The notes: a model not told the origin generated them from the sequence alone. Counted from the first letter of the stretch, positions 8,587-17,790 are shown. The stretch is 49,132 nt of DNA from CAYJFK01 sp964369475 (GCA_964369475.1 CAYJFK010000011.1:1-49132); one strand, 5' to 3'. Program-made: numbers and translations.

Positions 8587-9597
8587 GTGAAAAAGATAAT
8601 AGCATTTATGCTACTTATAGCAATGACAATGTCGCTATATGCATGTTCGGCAGAGCCTTCCGAAGATGTAGTAGGGGAGACAGAGGGCAATATCAGCGTA
8701 ACAGATCATCGTGGTAAGGTTGTGGAGTTTGAAACGACACCACAGCGCATAATAAGCGGATATTATATCGCTTCGTCATGTCTTATCGGTTTAGGACTGG
8801 AAGACAGCTTTGTCGGAGTCGAAAACAAGGCCGATCAGCGTAATATATACAGCCTTGCAGCCCCTGAAATTTCAAGCCTTCCGATGCTTGGTACAATGAA
8901 AGAGTTTGACATTGAGGGAGCTATCACGCAAGAGCCCGACCTTGTAATACTTCCGCTGCGACTGCAAGACGCAGCAGAGGCACTCGAGACTGTCGGGATA
9001 AAGACAATTTGCATAAATCCCGAAAACGAGCAGCTTCTAAACGAGGCTATCATGATGATGGCAACTGCGACAGGTACAGTGGATAGAGCAACTGCCATGA
9101 TCGACAAAGGGAGCGAAGAACTTGAAGCGCTCGAAGTTACGCTTGAGGGCTTGGAAAGCCCGACGGTATACCTTGCCGGAAACAGCGACTTTTTGTCTAC
9201 GGCAGGGGCTAATATGTTTCAAAACACTCTAATTAGAAGCTCGAATGCCGTTAATGTAGCAGAGGGAATTGAAGATAGCTACTGGGCGATAATTTCATAC
9301 GAGCAACTGATAAATTATAACCCCGACTACATCATTATCGCTCCAGAGGCGGTTTACGATGTAGAGCAGATTTTAGAAGACCAATATTTGCAGGAACTCG
9401 ACGCTGTTAAGAACTCGCAGGTCTACAAAATGCCCTCGACGACAGAGGCATGGGACTCTCCGCTTCCATCGTCTTACCTCGGCTCGCTTTGGCTTGCAAG
9501 TGTAATTCACCCCGATGCTTATACATACAGCGACTTTGAGGAGGAAGCGAGTGAATTTTATAGCGAGTTTTACGGATTTGAACCGACATTAAAATAG
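8587..9597 (+). CDS. FecB/MolA-type ABC transporter substrate-binding lipoprotein
   Basis: A 336-residue lipoprotein with signal peptide and lipobox LYAC (Cys20), then a Peripla_BP_2 fold: VTDHRGKVVEFETTPQRII opens the mature domain as in iron-siderophore, cobalamin and molybdate/tungstate binding proteins. Ligand cannot be assigned from sequence. Because it sits between a Mo hydroxylase and a MocA-like gene, molybdate or tungstate is my preferred ligand (Haemophilus MolA is a known FecB-like precedent); annotation pipelines would probably say iron. GTG start; its permease starts 5 bp downstream. Confidence 0.82.
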   Translation: MKKIIAFMLLIAMTMSLYACSAEPSEDVVGETEGNISVTDHRGKVVEFETTPQRIISGYYIASSCLIGLGLEDSFVGVENKADQRNIYSLAAPEISSLPMLGTMKEFDIEGAITQEPDLVILPLRLQDAAEALETVGIKTICINPENEQLLNEAIMMMATATGTVDRATAMIDKGSEELEALEVTLEGLESPTVYLAGNSDFLSTAGANMFQNTLIRSSNAVNVAEGIEDSYWAIISYEQLINYNPDYIIIAPEAVYDVEQILEDQYLQELDAVKNSQVYKMPSTTEAWDSPLPSSYLGSLWLASVIHPDAYTYSDFEEEASEFYSEFYGFEPTLK

Positions 9598-9601
9598 GAA
9601 T

Positions 9602-10582
9602 ATGAAAAGAAATTTTTTATCTAAACACCTGTATTTAGCTTTAATCTTGCTCTGCATAACAGGGCTTGCTTTGTCGCTCGTAACGGGGAAATATCCGCTA
9701 AGCTTAGACGGTATCCTTAACGGCGATCAGTTTGAAATAGCTGTTTTTGTCAACTTTAGGCTTGCAAGAACGATAATGGCATTTTTGGCAGGTTTTTGCC
9801 TTTCTGTCGGAGGTTATGTATATCAAACTCTATTCAAAAACCCGATAGCATCGCCCGATATAATCGGTGTTTCTTCGGGTGCAAGTGTTGGGGCGGCAAT
9901 TTCGATAGTCGTTATAGGCGGTGGTTTTATTACCACCGCCACAAGTGCTTTTTTAGGAGGCATAGCCGCTGTTATGTTAACTTTGAGCATAACAAATATG
10001 AGTCGTCATGAACAAATGTCGACATTTGTTATATCGGGCATCGCTGTTAATGCCCTTGCAAGTGCCGCCTTGATGTTCCTAAAACTTGTCGCAGACCCAC
10101 TAGGCGAGCTCTCTCGGCTTGAATTTTGGACAATGGGCTCTTTTTCATCGGTCACGCTTGAAAAGCTCCTTATTGTTATGCCTATCTTGGTTGTATGCCT
10201 TGTGCTAACATTTAAACTGTTCAGGCAAATAACAATGCTCTCACTTGACAGCGGAGAGGCAAAAATGCTCGGCATTAGCGTTAAAAGTATGCGAAATGCG
10301 GTGCTGATTCTTGTAACGCTTATTGTGGCAAGTGTCGTAAGCATTACGGGAAGCATTAGCTTTATCGGGCTTATAGCGCCGCACATGGTAAGGCTTGCCA
10401 AGGGTCGGCATGACATAAAGGTAATGTTCTTTTCGGGCATATTAGGGGCTGTTATTCTGCTATTTGCAGACTGCCTTGCAAGGAGTATCGGTCAATCGGA
10501 AGTGCCGATAAGCATATTAACGTCACTAATTGGTGCGCCTCTCTTGGTGGTAATGGTAATGAAGGGCGGTGAGCGGTATTGA
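9602..10582 (+). CDS. FecCD/BtuC-type ABC transporter permease
   Basis: A 326-residue polytopic membrane protein of the FecCD family, predicted about 9-10 membrane helices. Recognisable family stretches are FRLARTIMAFLAG, NPIASPDIIGVSSGAS and the cytoplasmic coupling region GSISFIGLIAPHMVR near residue 250. It forms the homodimeric channel for the adjacent binding protein and ATPase. ATG start 5 bp after the binding-protein gene; its 3' end overlaps the ATPase start by 4 bp. Confidence 0.9.
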   Translation: MKRNFLSKHLYLALILLCITGLALSLVTGKYPLSLDGILNGDQFEIAVFVNFRLARTIMAFLAGFCLSVGGYVYQTLFKNPIASPDIIGVSSGASVGAAISIVVIGGGFITTATSAFLGGIAAVMLTLSITNMSRHEQMSTFVISGIAVNALASAALMFLKLVADPLGELSRLEFWTMGSFSSVTLEKLLIVMPILVVCLVLTFKLFRQITMLSLDSGEAKMLGISVKSMRNAVLILVTLIVASVVSITGSISFIGLIAPHMVRLAKGRHDIKVMFFSGILGAVILLFADCLARSIGQSEVPISILTSLIGAPLLVVMVMKGGERY

Positions 10583-11346
10583 GCTTGCTTGAGGTGAAAA
10601 ATCTTAGCTTTGGCTATGGCAAAAAAGAGGTCTTGAAGAATATAAGTTTCACTCTTGAAAAAGGAACAATGTGCGCCTTGCTCGGGGCTAATGCCACAGG
10701 TAAGACAACACTGATAAAGAGTATATGCGCACTTTTAAGCTATGATGGCGGCTGTCTTGTCGACGGCATGGAGATAAAAAATCTCAGCGCTAAGAAGGCA
10801 GCTGAACTCATTAGCTATATTCCGCAGAGATCCTCCTTAAATCTCCCTTTAACGGTGCGTGAGGTCGTTATGATGGGGCACTCTTCGAGGCTTTCTATCT
10901 TTGAAAATACAAGTCAAGAGCAGGAGAGAGAGGCTCTAAACCAACTACAAGCAGTAGGAATGGAGCAAAGCGAGAATGAAAACTTTCTCGCACTTAGCGA
11001 AGGACAAAAACAGCTTGTTATTCTCGCAAGAGCCCTTGTTCAAAATGCACCGCTCATGATATTTGACGAGCCCGACTCTGCCCTTGATTTTCAAAACAAG
11101 CACTTAATAATGAATGTCATAAAAAGAGTGCTATCTTCAGAAAAGGCCGCTTTGATAAGCTTTCACGATGCAAATTTCGCTCTTAGATATTGCACACGTG
11201 CGCTCCTCATAAAGGACGGCGAGCTCTCGTGCGATTTGGATTTGAGCATTGTGAGCAGAGCGGAAATTCAGGCAGAGTTTTCCAAGATTTACGGAGAGAT
11301 CGAGATCATCGACTACAAAGGCAGTTATTATATGCTGAAAGTGTAA
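10579..11346 (+). CDS. ABC transporter ATP-binding protein (FecE/MolC type)
   Basis: A 255-residue ATPase with Walker A GANATGKTT (about 36-44), signature LSEGQKQL (a common LSGGQ variant) and Walker B LMIFDEPDSALD, followed by the H-loop FHDANFA. Pairs with the two preceding genes as an importer. Starts at TTG in a 4-bp overlap (TTGA) with the permease stop, so it is translationally coupled. Confidence 0.9.
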   Translation: MSLLEVKNLSFGYGKKEVLKNISFTLEKGTMCALLGANATGKTTLIKSICALLSYDGGCLVDGMEIKNLSAKKAAELISYIPQRSSLNLPLTVREVVMMGHSSRLSIFENTSQEQEREALNQLQAVGMEQSENENFLALSEGQKQLVILARALVQNAPLMIFDEPDSALDFQNKHLIMNVIKRVLSSEKAALISFHDANFALRYCTRALLIKDGELSCDLDLSIVSRAEIQAEFSKIYGEIEIIDYKGSYYMLKV

Positions 11347-11376
11347 ACACATAGCTCGAAAATTAGGAGAAATATT

Positions 11377-11946
11377 ATGAAAATAAGTTTGATTTTGCTT
11401 GCCGCAGGTAATAGCAAACGATTTACTCGAAACAAGCTTTTAGAGGTCGTCGACGGGCTGCCTATGTACCTTCATATTGTCGAAAAGACGTCGAGAAGTG
11501 ATGTGTTTTTTGAAAGAATAATTGTAACTCAGTACGAAGAAATAATGAATAGCGAGCACCTTGAGGGCTTTAAAGTAATAAAAAACTGTAATAGCGATCT
11601 TGGCATTTCAAGTAGCATTAAGTTAGGGCTGACCGCTTGTAGCGAACAGAGCGAAGCGTTTTGTTTTATAGTGTGCGATCAACCATATCTAAGGCAAGAA
11701 ACTATCGAAAACTTTGTTTTGCAGTTTGAAAAGAGTAGGAAAACTCTCGGTTGTGTTACTTGCGAGTCGCACTATGGAAATCCGGCTATTTTTACGAGCC
11801 AATATAAAAATGAGCTTTTATCCTTTACGGGAGATATGGGCGGCATGAGAATAATTAAAGGCACGAGTAAAGACAAGGTCTTTTTTTACGAAGTTGCAGA
11901 TAGGCGTGAACTGCATGATATAGACAGATTGAGTGATGTTTTGTAA
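11377..11946 (+). CDS. MobA-like NTP transferase, probable molybdopterin cytidylyltransferase (MocA-like)
   Basis: A 189-residue nucleotidyltransferase. The N-terminal signature LLAAGNSKRFTRNKLL (7-22) binds the nucleotide; CDQPYL and HYGNPAIF are the metal and pterin-side motifs of the MobA/MocA family. In Mo hydroxylases such as xanthine and CO dehydrogenase the cofactor is commonly molybdopterin cytosine dinucleotide, which MocA makes, so a downstream MocA-like gene fits the operon. Good AGGAGA site; 30 bp after the ATPase gene. Last gene before a duplicated hairpin element. Confidence 0.82.
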   Translation: MKISLILLAAGNSKRFTRNKLLEVVDGLPMYLHIVEKTSRSDVFFERIIVTQYEEIMNSEHLEGFKVIKNCNSDLGISSSIKLGLTACSEQSEAFCFIVCDQPYLRQETIENFVLQFEKSRKTLGCVTCESHYGNPAIFTSQYKNELLSFTGDMGGMRIIKGTSKDKVFFYEVADRRELHDIDRLSDVL

Positions 11947-12005
11947 GTGGCGGAGAAATGAAAGGTAGTTTTATTGATAAGCAAAATGCTCGCTTAATAG
12001 TGCGC

Positions 12006-12266
12006 AATATAGCTAAAGTCCCCCACAATTTATTGTGGGGGACTTTAGCTATATACAGACTGGAGAAAAACATAAAATCAAGCCCCATCGTAAGGAGGGG
12101 GAGCGGCGAGGGGGCACCATCAGGGTGCCCTCTGGCGTTAAATTCCCGCCCCGAGGGCGTTAAAATCAGCTTTAGCTGATTTCTCAGCTTGGAGAAAACA
12201 CTTTTTCTCCAAGCTGAATATAGCTAAAGTCCCCCACAATTTATTGTGGGGGACTTTAGCTATATA
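12006..12266 (+). mobile_element. Family I terminator-duplicating element, copy 2
   Basis: A 161-bp element (12056-12216) lies between 50-bp perfect direct repeats at 12006-12055 and 12217-12266. Each repeat is a large palindrome (arms of about 20 bp around TTTA) containing GTCCCCCACAA. The element begins CAGACTGGAGAAAAA and ends CTTTTTCTCCAAGCTG, which are imperfect terminal inverted repeats. It contains four or five small hairpins in series: a CCCC/GGGG stem, GGGGGCACC/GGGTGCCC, a GCCCCGAGGGC stem, ATCAGCT/AGCTGAT and CTTGGAGAAAA/TTTTCTCCAAG. It has no credible ORF. It sits between the convergent MocA-like and CAP genes. Confidence 0.85.
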
Positions 12267-12272
12267 AAAAAT

Positions 12273-13244
12273 TTACTTAGAAAATAGTTGCGACCAGAAG
12301 TTATCCTCGTTATAACCTATACCAACATATCTGTAATCGGGGTTTAATATGTTTTCCCTATGAGCGTCTGAGTCCATTAGTCCATCGACAAATCTCTCGG
12401 GGGTCTTATAGCCGCTACCAAGGTTCTCGCCCCTGTATGTCGACTCTATGCCGGCCTCGTCAAAGGCGGTGGAAAAGGATGTGCCATTCGGCCTTGTATG
12501 CGAAAGCGAGATTGCCGCTTCGTCTGCCCTTACCTGTGCGGCATTTTGATGCTCGGCAGTAGTTTTGAGAGGTACAAGCCCTAAAGCGATGCGCTCTTTA
12601 TTCAAAAGTCTTAAAACCTCGGTTTCGTAAGCATCTTCTTTTGAAATTGCACTGTTATGACTTTGCGACTGTACGGTATTTATAATGCAGCAGTAGTATT
12701 CTTCAATATAGTTTAATAACTGGGAGCTACTTAGCCCTTGCTCAAATGTGTAACTTCTGTCCGTGTCAATTAAAATGTTACTTGCTACACTGTCCCATAC
12801 GACCGAGAAGTCAAATAAATTTGCGATGTCTCTAAGCATAAAGTAGTTGTTGCCGCCGATGTTGTATGTTGTTAGTGCAATAGGGGAACCATCTATATAT
12901 ATAGTTGCATTTGTACGAGAAACCTCTCTTACATCGCTTGAGCTTTGCGATAGCTCTCCGCCGACAGGGGTGTAACTTTTGCCGGAAATCAAGTTTATTG
13001 CACCGGCATCACTGTCCCAAGTTACTTCGAACATTGCAGATGTACCACTCATCATCATGGCTATGTCTCTAAGCATAAAGTAGTTGTTGCCACCGATATT
13101 ATAAGAGTTGAGCGAGTTTCCGACACAATCGACAAGTATGCTGGCACTACTTGGTTGGACATAAATTGGATCACCCTCGCTTGCAAGGGCAACGGTACTC
13201 GACATTAGCATTATAAATGATAATATAAATAAAAATTTCTTCAT
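12273..13244 (-). CDS. Secreted CAP-domain protein with two copper-amine-oxidase-N-type repeats
   Basis: A 323-residue exported protein. Signal peptide 1-22 (cut after ALAS). Two repeats (about 38-95 and 115-162) each carry the near-identical NIGGNNYFMLRDIA (49-62 and 128-141), as in CuAO_N1-like wall-associated modules of Clostridia. The C-terminal CAP/SCP domain (about 207-323) has NKERIALGL, His249 in LSHTRPNG, Glu273 in RGENLG and His295 in DAHRENIL, the usual cavity residues. CAP proteins are extracellular; the activity of bacterial members is mostly unknown. Monocistronic with a long leader. The stop is only a few bases from the duplicated palindrome of the repeat at 12006-12266. Confidence 0.88.
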   Translation of the reverse strand: MKKFLFILSFIMLMSSTVALASEGDPIYVQPSSASILVDCVGNSLNSYNIGGNNYFMLRDIAMMMSGTSAMFEVTWDSDAGAINLISGKSYTPVGGELSQSSSDVREVSRTNATIYIDGSPIALTTYNIGGNNYFMLRDIANLFDFSVVWDSVASNILIDTDRSYTFEQGLSSSQLLNYIEEYYCCIINTVQSQSHNSAISKEDAYETEVLRLLNKERIALGLVPLKTTAEHQNAAQVRADEAAISLSHTRPNGTSFSTAFDEAGIESTYRGENLGSGYKTPERFVDGLMDSDAHRENILNPDYRYVGIGYNEDNFWSQLFSK

Positions 13245-13356
13245 TATGTTAACCTCAAAAAATAGATAAAATTTCCCTTTTCACCAATATAATGCACGAG
13301 ATATCTGTTTTATCGCAAGGTTTTTGTTTTTGGCTCAAAATAACGAATACTAATAA

Positions 13357-13385
13357 ATATTACCATAACACGGCTATATAGTAAA
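13357..13385 (-). promoter_or_regulatory. Possible promoter of the CAP-protein gene
   Basis: Minus-strand TTTACT (13380-13385), 17-bp spacer, TAATAT (13357-13362), giving a leader of about 110 nt. Other weak boxes lie closer to the gene. Confidence 0.35.
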
Positions 13386-13549
13386 GTGGAAATATGGAAT
13401 AAATAAGCATTTTTTTCAAAGATGAATTATAAACTTAGCTTTTAACGGAATTTCCATAAAAAAGTTCACAGAATATGCACAAAAGCGCTTGTGTTGTAAG
13501 ATGGGCGGGGAAATCATCGGTAGAAAACACCGATAGAAAAAGCCACAAC

Positions 13550-13706
13550 AAGGGGCTGTTTAATAAGTTATAGCCAACCGGCACAATGCACAAAATAATT
13601 TACAAACTAAAAATAAGAAACCTCTGAAATCAGGGCGCATTTTGCCTGTTTCCAGAGGTTTCTTTTTGCATTATTTTTTGAAGCGAGACTTATTAAGCAG
13701 TCCCTT
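13550..13706. repeat. Possible MITE-like inverted repeat around a terminator
   Basis: Inverted repeats of 20 bp with 17 matches, AAGGGGCTGTTTAATAAGTT (13550-13569) and its partner at 13687-13706, bracket the terminator at 13617-13667. No flanking duplication is evident. It could be a non-autonomous element or simply a long terminator structure. The wider stretch 13386-13800 holds no gene; a small ATCGGT/ACCGAT hairpin lies at about 13516-13534. Confidence 0.4.
13617..13667. terminator. Bidirectional terminator downstream of the opp operon
   Basis: AGAAACCTCTG / CAGAGGTTTCT stem with TTTTT on the plus strand and TTATTTTT on the minus strand. It lies about 135 bp past the oppF stop and ahead of the CAP gene. 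Confidence 0.75.
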
Positions 13707-13800
13707 TTTGTATAATATAACGTTTGAGTATCTGCGCTCGCTTTAGTCACTTTCCAAAAGGAAGGCAGATCACTGCATGTGCTAAAGCGCTGCTTAAACT

Positions 13801-14772
13801 TTACTGACCTTTTAGCTCAAGCGCATAAGGGCATGCTACAAAATGTTCAGCCCCTATATCTTGCAGTACGGGAGTTGTTTCCATGCAAGATGGTTGTGTG
13901 TGGTTGCAACGAGGAGCAAATCTACATCCCGGTTTTGGCTCGATTGGCGATGTTATCTCGCCTTTTAGCACTATGCGCTCGCGCTTCTTGCCTGTATATA
14001 CAGGCTCGGGGATTGCGGATATAAGCGCCTTTGAGTAGGGATGAAGTGGGTTTGCGAAGAACTCCTTGGTCGGGGCTGTTTCTATAACGTTTCCAAGATA
14101 CATAACAACTATTCTGTCCGATATATGTTTTACGACAGAGAAGTCATGCGTTATAAAAATGTAGGTAAGGCCGAGCTCTTTTTGTAGGTCGCCAAGCAGG
14201 TTTATAATCTGTGCTTGGATAGATACGTCAAGAGCTGAAACAGGCTCGTCACAGACAATAAACTTAGGGTTGAGGGCAAGCGCTCTTGCAACGCCTATAC
14301 GCTGTCTACGGCCGCCGTCGAGCTCGTGAGGGTAGCTGTTTTGCAGTCTGCGTGCAAGTCCTACTGTGTCCATCAGCTCAAGAACTCGTGCATCTAACTC
14401 TTTTTGGTTGTTGTAGACGTTATACACCTTTAAAGGCTCTGATATTAGCTTGCTGACGGTAAGTCTTGGATTGAGCGAGGAAAAAGGATCTTGGAATATT
14501 ATCTGCATATCCTGTCGTAGCTCTCTCATTTCCTTTTTGGCAGGGCTTGAGATATCTTGCCCATCAAAGAAAATTTGACCTGAAGTCGGTTGGATTAAGT
14601 GTAGGAGTGTTCTGCCGAGTGTACTCTTACCGCAGCCTGACTCTCCTACAACACCTAATGTTTCGCCTCTGTTTATAAAAAAGTTAACCTTATCTACGGC
14701 GTGCAGAGTCCCACGAGGTGTATTAAAATATTTGCACAAATCTTTTACTTCTAATATTGGTTGCTGACTCAC
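13801..14772 (-). CDS. oppF: Oligopeptide ABC transporter ATP-binding protein OppF
   Basis: A 323-residue ATPase of the peptide/nickel class. Walker A GESGCGKST, signature DGGRRQRIGVARAL (the first Ser/Gly of LSGGQ is altered to LDGGR), Walker B FIVCDEPVSALD and the C-terminal oligo_HPY region with GCRFAPRCNH, whose Cys residues are typical of this class. I chose GTG at 14772 (reading MSQQPILEV): AAGGAGG sits 6 bp upstream and the GTGA overlaps the oppD stop by 4 bp. The alternative ATG at 14802 would overlap oppD by 34 bp and lacks such a site. Last gene of oppABCDF. Confidence 0.9.
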   Translation of the reverse strand: MSQQPILEVKDLCKYFNTPRGTLHAVDKVNFFINRGETLGVVGESGCGKSTLGRTLLHLIQPTSGQIFFDGQDISSPAKKEMRELRQDMQIIFQDPFSSLNPRLTVSKLISEPLKVYNVYNNQKELDARVLELMDTVGLARRLQNSYPHELDGGRRQRIGVARALALNPKFIVCDEPVSALDVSIQAQIINLLGDLQKELGLTYIFITHDFSVVKHISDRIVVMYLGNVIETAPTKEFFANPLHPYSKALISAIPEPVYTGKKRERIVLKGEITSPIEPKPGCRFAPRCNHTQPSCMETTPVLQDIGAEHFVACPYALELKGQ

Positions 14773-15752
14773 TGTATACCTCCTTGTGAAAACAGATGGC
14801 ACGAAACCTTATGTCCGCTCTCCAGTATTGTTTCTTTAGGAGCTTCTACATTACAGATATCCATGCATTTAGCACATCTTGGGCTAAAGTTGCAACCCGC
14901 AGGCAAATCTGTTGGGTCGGGCATTAGTCCATCGATCGGAATAAGTCTATCCACATCGTCGTAAAGCTTTGGAATAGAACCGAAAAGTCCTACTGTGTAG
15001 GGATGGCTTGGGTTTTCGAATATTTGCTGTGTCGAGCCGTGCTCAACTATTTCACCTGCGTACATTATAGATACAAAGTCGCATGTTTCGGCAACAACGC
15101 CAAGGTCGTGCGTTACAAGTATCATGGCTGTGTTAAACTTGTTCTTTAGCTCGGCGATAACGTCAAGCACCTGTGCCTGTATCGTTACATCGAGAGCTGA
15201 TGTAGGCTCGTCCGCTAAGAGCAGGGAAGGCTCACATGCAAGTGCCATGGCTATAACTATACGCTGTTTCATGCCGCCTGAGAATTGGTGGGGATACTCA
15301 ATGTGCCTATCGCCTGAGATTCCAACCATCTCCATCATTTCCATTGCACGCTCTAAAGCCTCTGCTTGGCTTATCTTGTTATGAAGCAAAACGACCTCTT
15401 GAATTTGCTCTCCGACCGTCATAACAGGGTTTAGAGAGGTCATGGGATCTTGATATATCATGCTAATCTCTGAACCTCTGATACTGCGGATTTCGGCTGT
15501 TGGCATGTCCAAAATATTTTTGCCGTCATAGAGAATTTCGCCGCTGTATATCTCGCCCGGAGGATTTGGAACTAAGTTTAGTATGCCAAGCGCTGTCGTT
15601 GTCTTGCCGGCACCTGTTTCGCCGACTATTCCAAGAGTCGTACCACGGTCTACCGACAGAGAAACATTAGTTACAGCCGCTACAACGCCATTATCTGTGA
15701 CATAACGTATGCTAAGGTTATTTATTTCTAATAATTTGTTATTTTCACTCAT
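14769..15752 (-). CDS. oppD: Oligopeptide ABC transporter ATP-binding protein OppD
   Basis: A 327-residue ATPase with Walker A GETGAGKTTT (about 36-45), signature FSGGMKQRIVIAMAL, Walker B LLLADEPTSALD and a C-terminal oligo_HPY segment with GCNFSPRC. It pairs with OppF to energise peptide import. Strong GGAGG before the ATG, 16 bp after the oppC stop. Confidence 0.93.
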   Translation of the reverse strand: MSENNKLLEINNLSIRYVTDNGVVAAVTNVSLSVDRGTTLGIVGETGAGKTTTALGILNLVPNPPGEIYSGEILYDGKNILDMPTAEIRSIRGSEISMIYQDPMTSLNPVMTVGEQIQEVVLLHNKISQAEALERAMEMMEMVGISGDRHIEYPHQFSGGMKQRIVIAMALACEPSLLLADEPTSALDVTIQAQVLDVIAELKNKFNTAMILVTHDLGVVAETCDFVSIMYAGEIVEHGSTQQIFENPSHPYTVGLFGSIPKLYDDVDRLIPIDGLMPDPTDLPAGCNFSPRCAKCMDICNVEAPKETILESGHKVSCHLFSQGGIQ

Positions 15753-15768
15753 ACAAAATCCTCCTTTC

Positions 15769-16626
15769 TTATCTCTTTAGTTTGGGGTCTAAGGCATCAC
15801 GTAGTCCGTCGCCAAGTAGGTTAAGCGCAAATATTGTAGTCATAATTGCAAGGCCTGGGAACATTACCATGTGAGGATGCAGGGTAAAGTAGTTACGTCC
15901 CTCGGTTAGCATTGCGCCCCACTCGGGTGTTGGAGGTGTAATGCCAAGGCCTATAAAGCTAAGGCCGGCAGTTGAGAGAATAGCACTTGCCACGCCCAAA
16001 GTCGCTTGAACGATAAGAGGGGAGAGCGAGTTTGGTAGTATGTGGGTGAATATAATTCTAAAGTCAGATGCACCGGTTGCACGTGCCGCCTCTACGAACT
16101 CCTGCTCTCTAACAGACAAAAACGATGCTCTTACAATACGCACATAGCTCGGAACGGCACTGATGCCGACGGCTATCATAACATTGACGAGTGAATTACC
16201 AAGAGCCGCTGTAATTGCTATTGCAAGCAGTATTCTCGGAATGGCAAGGGCAACATCGGTTATACGCATGATTATATTATCTATCCACTTTCCGTAATAA
16301 CCAGCAAGCGCACCTAATATTACTCCGATAACTCCCGAAATACCAACGGCTATAAAGCCAACTTGCAGAGATATACGAGCACCGTGTATTATACGGCTGA
16401 ATATATCACGTCCAAAGTTGTCTGTACCCATTGGGTGTTCCCATGACGGTTTTAGATATGTACGTGTCGGGTCTGTCTCCTCATAGGGATAGGGGGCTAC
16501 TACATCGGCAAATATGGCCGAGAATATTAAAACCATTATTATAAAAAGCCCAAACATCGCAAATTTGTTACGACGAAGTATCTTCCATATTTCGCCCAGT
16601 TTACTGTACTTTTTTTCCTTAGCCAC
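15769..16626 (-). CDS. oppC: Oligopeptide ABC transporter permease OppC
   Basis: A 285-residue inner-membrane permease: an N-terminal OppC_N helix after about 20 charged residues, the diagnostic HPMGTDNFGRDIFSRIIHGAR-type loop (about 67-87) and the BPD_transp_1 coupling motif EAARATGASDFRIIFTHILPN. GTG start shares one base with the oppB TAG stop, so the two are translationally coupled. Confidence 0.93.
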   Translation of the reverse strand: MAKEKKYSKLGEIWKILRRNKFAMFGLFIIMVLIFSAIFADVVAPYPYEETDPTRTYLKPSWEHPMGTDNFGRDIFSRIIHGARISLQVGFIAVGISGVIGVILGALAGYYGKWIDNIIMRITDVALAIPRILLAIAITAALGNSLVNVMIAVGISAVPSYVRIVRASFLSVREQEFVEAARATGASDFRIIFTHILPNSLSPLIVQATLGVASAILSTAGLSFIGLGITPPTPEWGAMLTEGRNYFTLHPHMVMFPGLAIMTTIFALNLLGDGLRDALDPKLKR

Positions 16627-17579
16627 TATTTGCCTCCTTTCTTTGCTTTCATATAGTTAGCCTTGATACGAGGATCTACATATGCATATAAAATATCAAC
16701 GAACAGATTTACAAATGTAAAGATAAATGAAATTAGCAGTACCCCACCTTGAACAACGGGAAAGTCACGGTTTTTGATAGATTCAACCATAAGTCGTCCA
16801 ATACCGGGGATGGCAAATACGCTCTCTGTAAGTACCGCACCGCCAAACATTACGCCAAATTGAAGGCCAATAACTGTCAGTATCGGAATAAGTGCATTTT
16901 TTAGTTGGTGGCGTAGTAAAACTACAATTTCTTTTTGACCTTTAGCACGTGCTGTTCGTACATAGTCTTGTTTATTAACTTCAAGCATACTCGACCTTGT
17001 CATACGAGTGATGGTAGCAGCTGTTGAAGTTCCGATTGTTACAGCAGGCAGTATCCAGTGAAGGGGAGTTGCAATACCAGATACAGGCGTTAAGCCAAGC
17101 CATACTGAAAATATGATTATAAGAACCATACCTTGCCAGAAGTTGGGCATGGAAACGCCGAGCAAAGCAAAGACCATCGAAGCATTGTCAAATAGCGAAT
17201 ATTGCTTTGTAGCGGAAATTATGCCGACAGGAATACCTATTGCAACGGCTACTGCGATGCTGAGCACCGTTAGCGTTGCCGTAGTTGGCAGTTTTGCCAT
17301 TAATTCTTCGGCAACAGGTTGTCCTGTACGATAAGATGTTCCCATGTCTCCTTGCATTAAGTCAAGGAGATAGTTGCCGTAGCGGACCAAGAAGGGATCA
17401 TTTAGTCCAAGCTCTTCTTCAAGAGCTTCAAGTGCTCCTGGCTTTGCCGCACCCTCCTCGCCGAGTATTGACATAGCAGGGTTACCCGGAGTGATATACA
17501 AGAGTGTAAATATTACGAATGTAACGGCCAAAAGTACCGGTATAATCAGTAGCACTCTTTTGAATACGTAGTTTATCAA
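16626..17579 (-). CDS. oppB: Oligopeptide ABC transporter permease OppB
   Basis: A 317-residue permease with an N-terminal helix, the LYITPGNPA motif typical of OppB/DppB, six predicted helices and the coupling segment YVRTARAKGQKE. The C-terminus ends in a short Lys/Gly-rich tail after YAYVDPRIKAN. Separated from oppA by about 260 bp containing a hairpin terminator, a common way to make the binding protein in excess. Confidence 0.93.
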   Translation of the reverse strand: MINYVFKRVLLIIPVLLAVTFVIFTLLYITPGNPAMSILGEEGAAKPGALEALEEELGLNDPFLVRYGNYLLDLMQGDMGTSYRTGQPVAEELMAKLPTTATLTVLSIAVAVAIGIPVGIISATKQYSLFDNASMVFALLGVSMPNFWQGMVLIIIFSVWLGLTPVSGIATPLHWILPAVTIGTSTAATITRMTRSSMLEVNKQDYVRTARAKGQKEIVVLLRHQLKNALIPILTVIGLQFGVMFGGAVLTESVFAIPGIGRLMVESIKNRDFPVVQGGVLLISFIFTFVNLFVDILYAYVDPRIKANYMKAKKGGK

Positions 17580-17752
17580 CGAAGTTCCTCCTTTGTATAA
17601 ATTTGATAGTAAGTTGCAAAACGGTATTACCTTTTAAACCTCGGCACAAGTTCTCCTCCGGCTTTATTTGTCATGCACATTTTACATCCGACTAATAAAT
17701 TTATCTTTCGCCACAATTAAACAAAAAAATTTTAAGAGTGGTAGCTATTTAA

Positions 17753-17790
17753 AAAGGGAGACCATCATTATGAGTAGTCTCCCTTTATTT
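17753..17790 (-). terminator. Attenuating terminator between oppA and oppB
   Basis: AAAGGGAGAC / GTCTCCCTTT stem; on the minus strand it is followed by TTTTTAAA. Partial read-through would let oppBCDF be expressed below oppA. Confidence 0.75.

Noticed and set aside
11958..12179. Frame of 73 codons starting after the MocA-like gene
   Set aside because: Most of it is the Family I element and its hairpin; similar peptides appear only because the repeat recurs.
12056..12216. Conventional IS element or group II intron
   Set aside because: The element is only about 160 bp without a reverse transcriptase or transposase. Group IIC introns do target terminators, but they are far longer and are not known to duplicate the hairpin; a non-autonomous relative cannot be ruled out.
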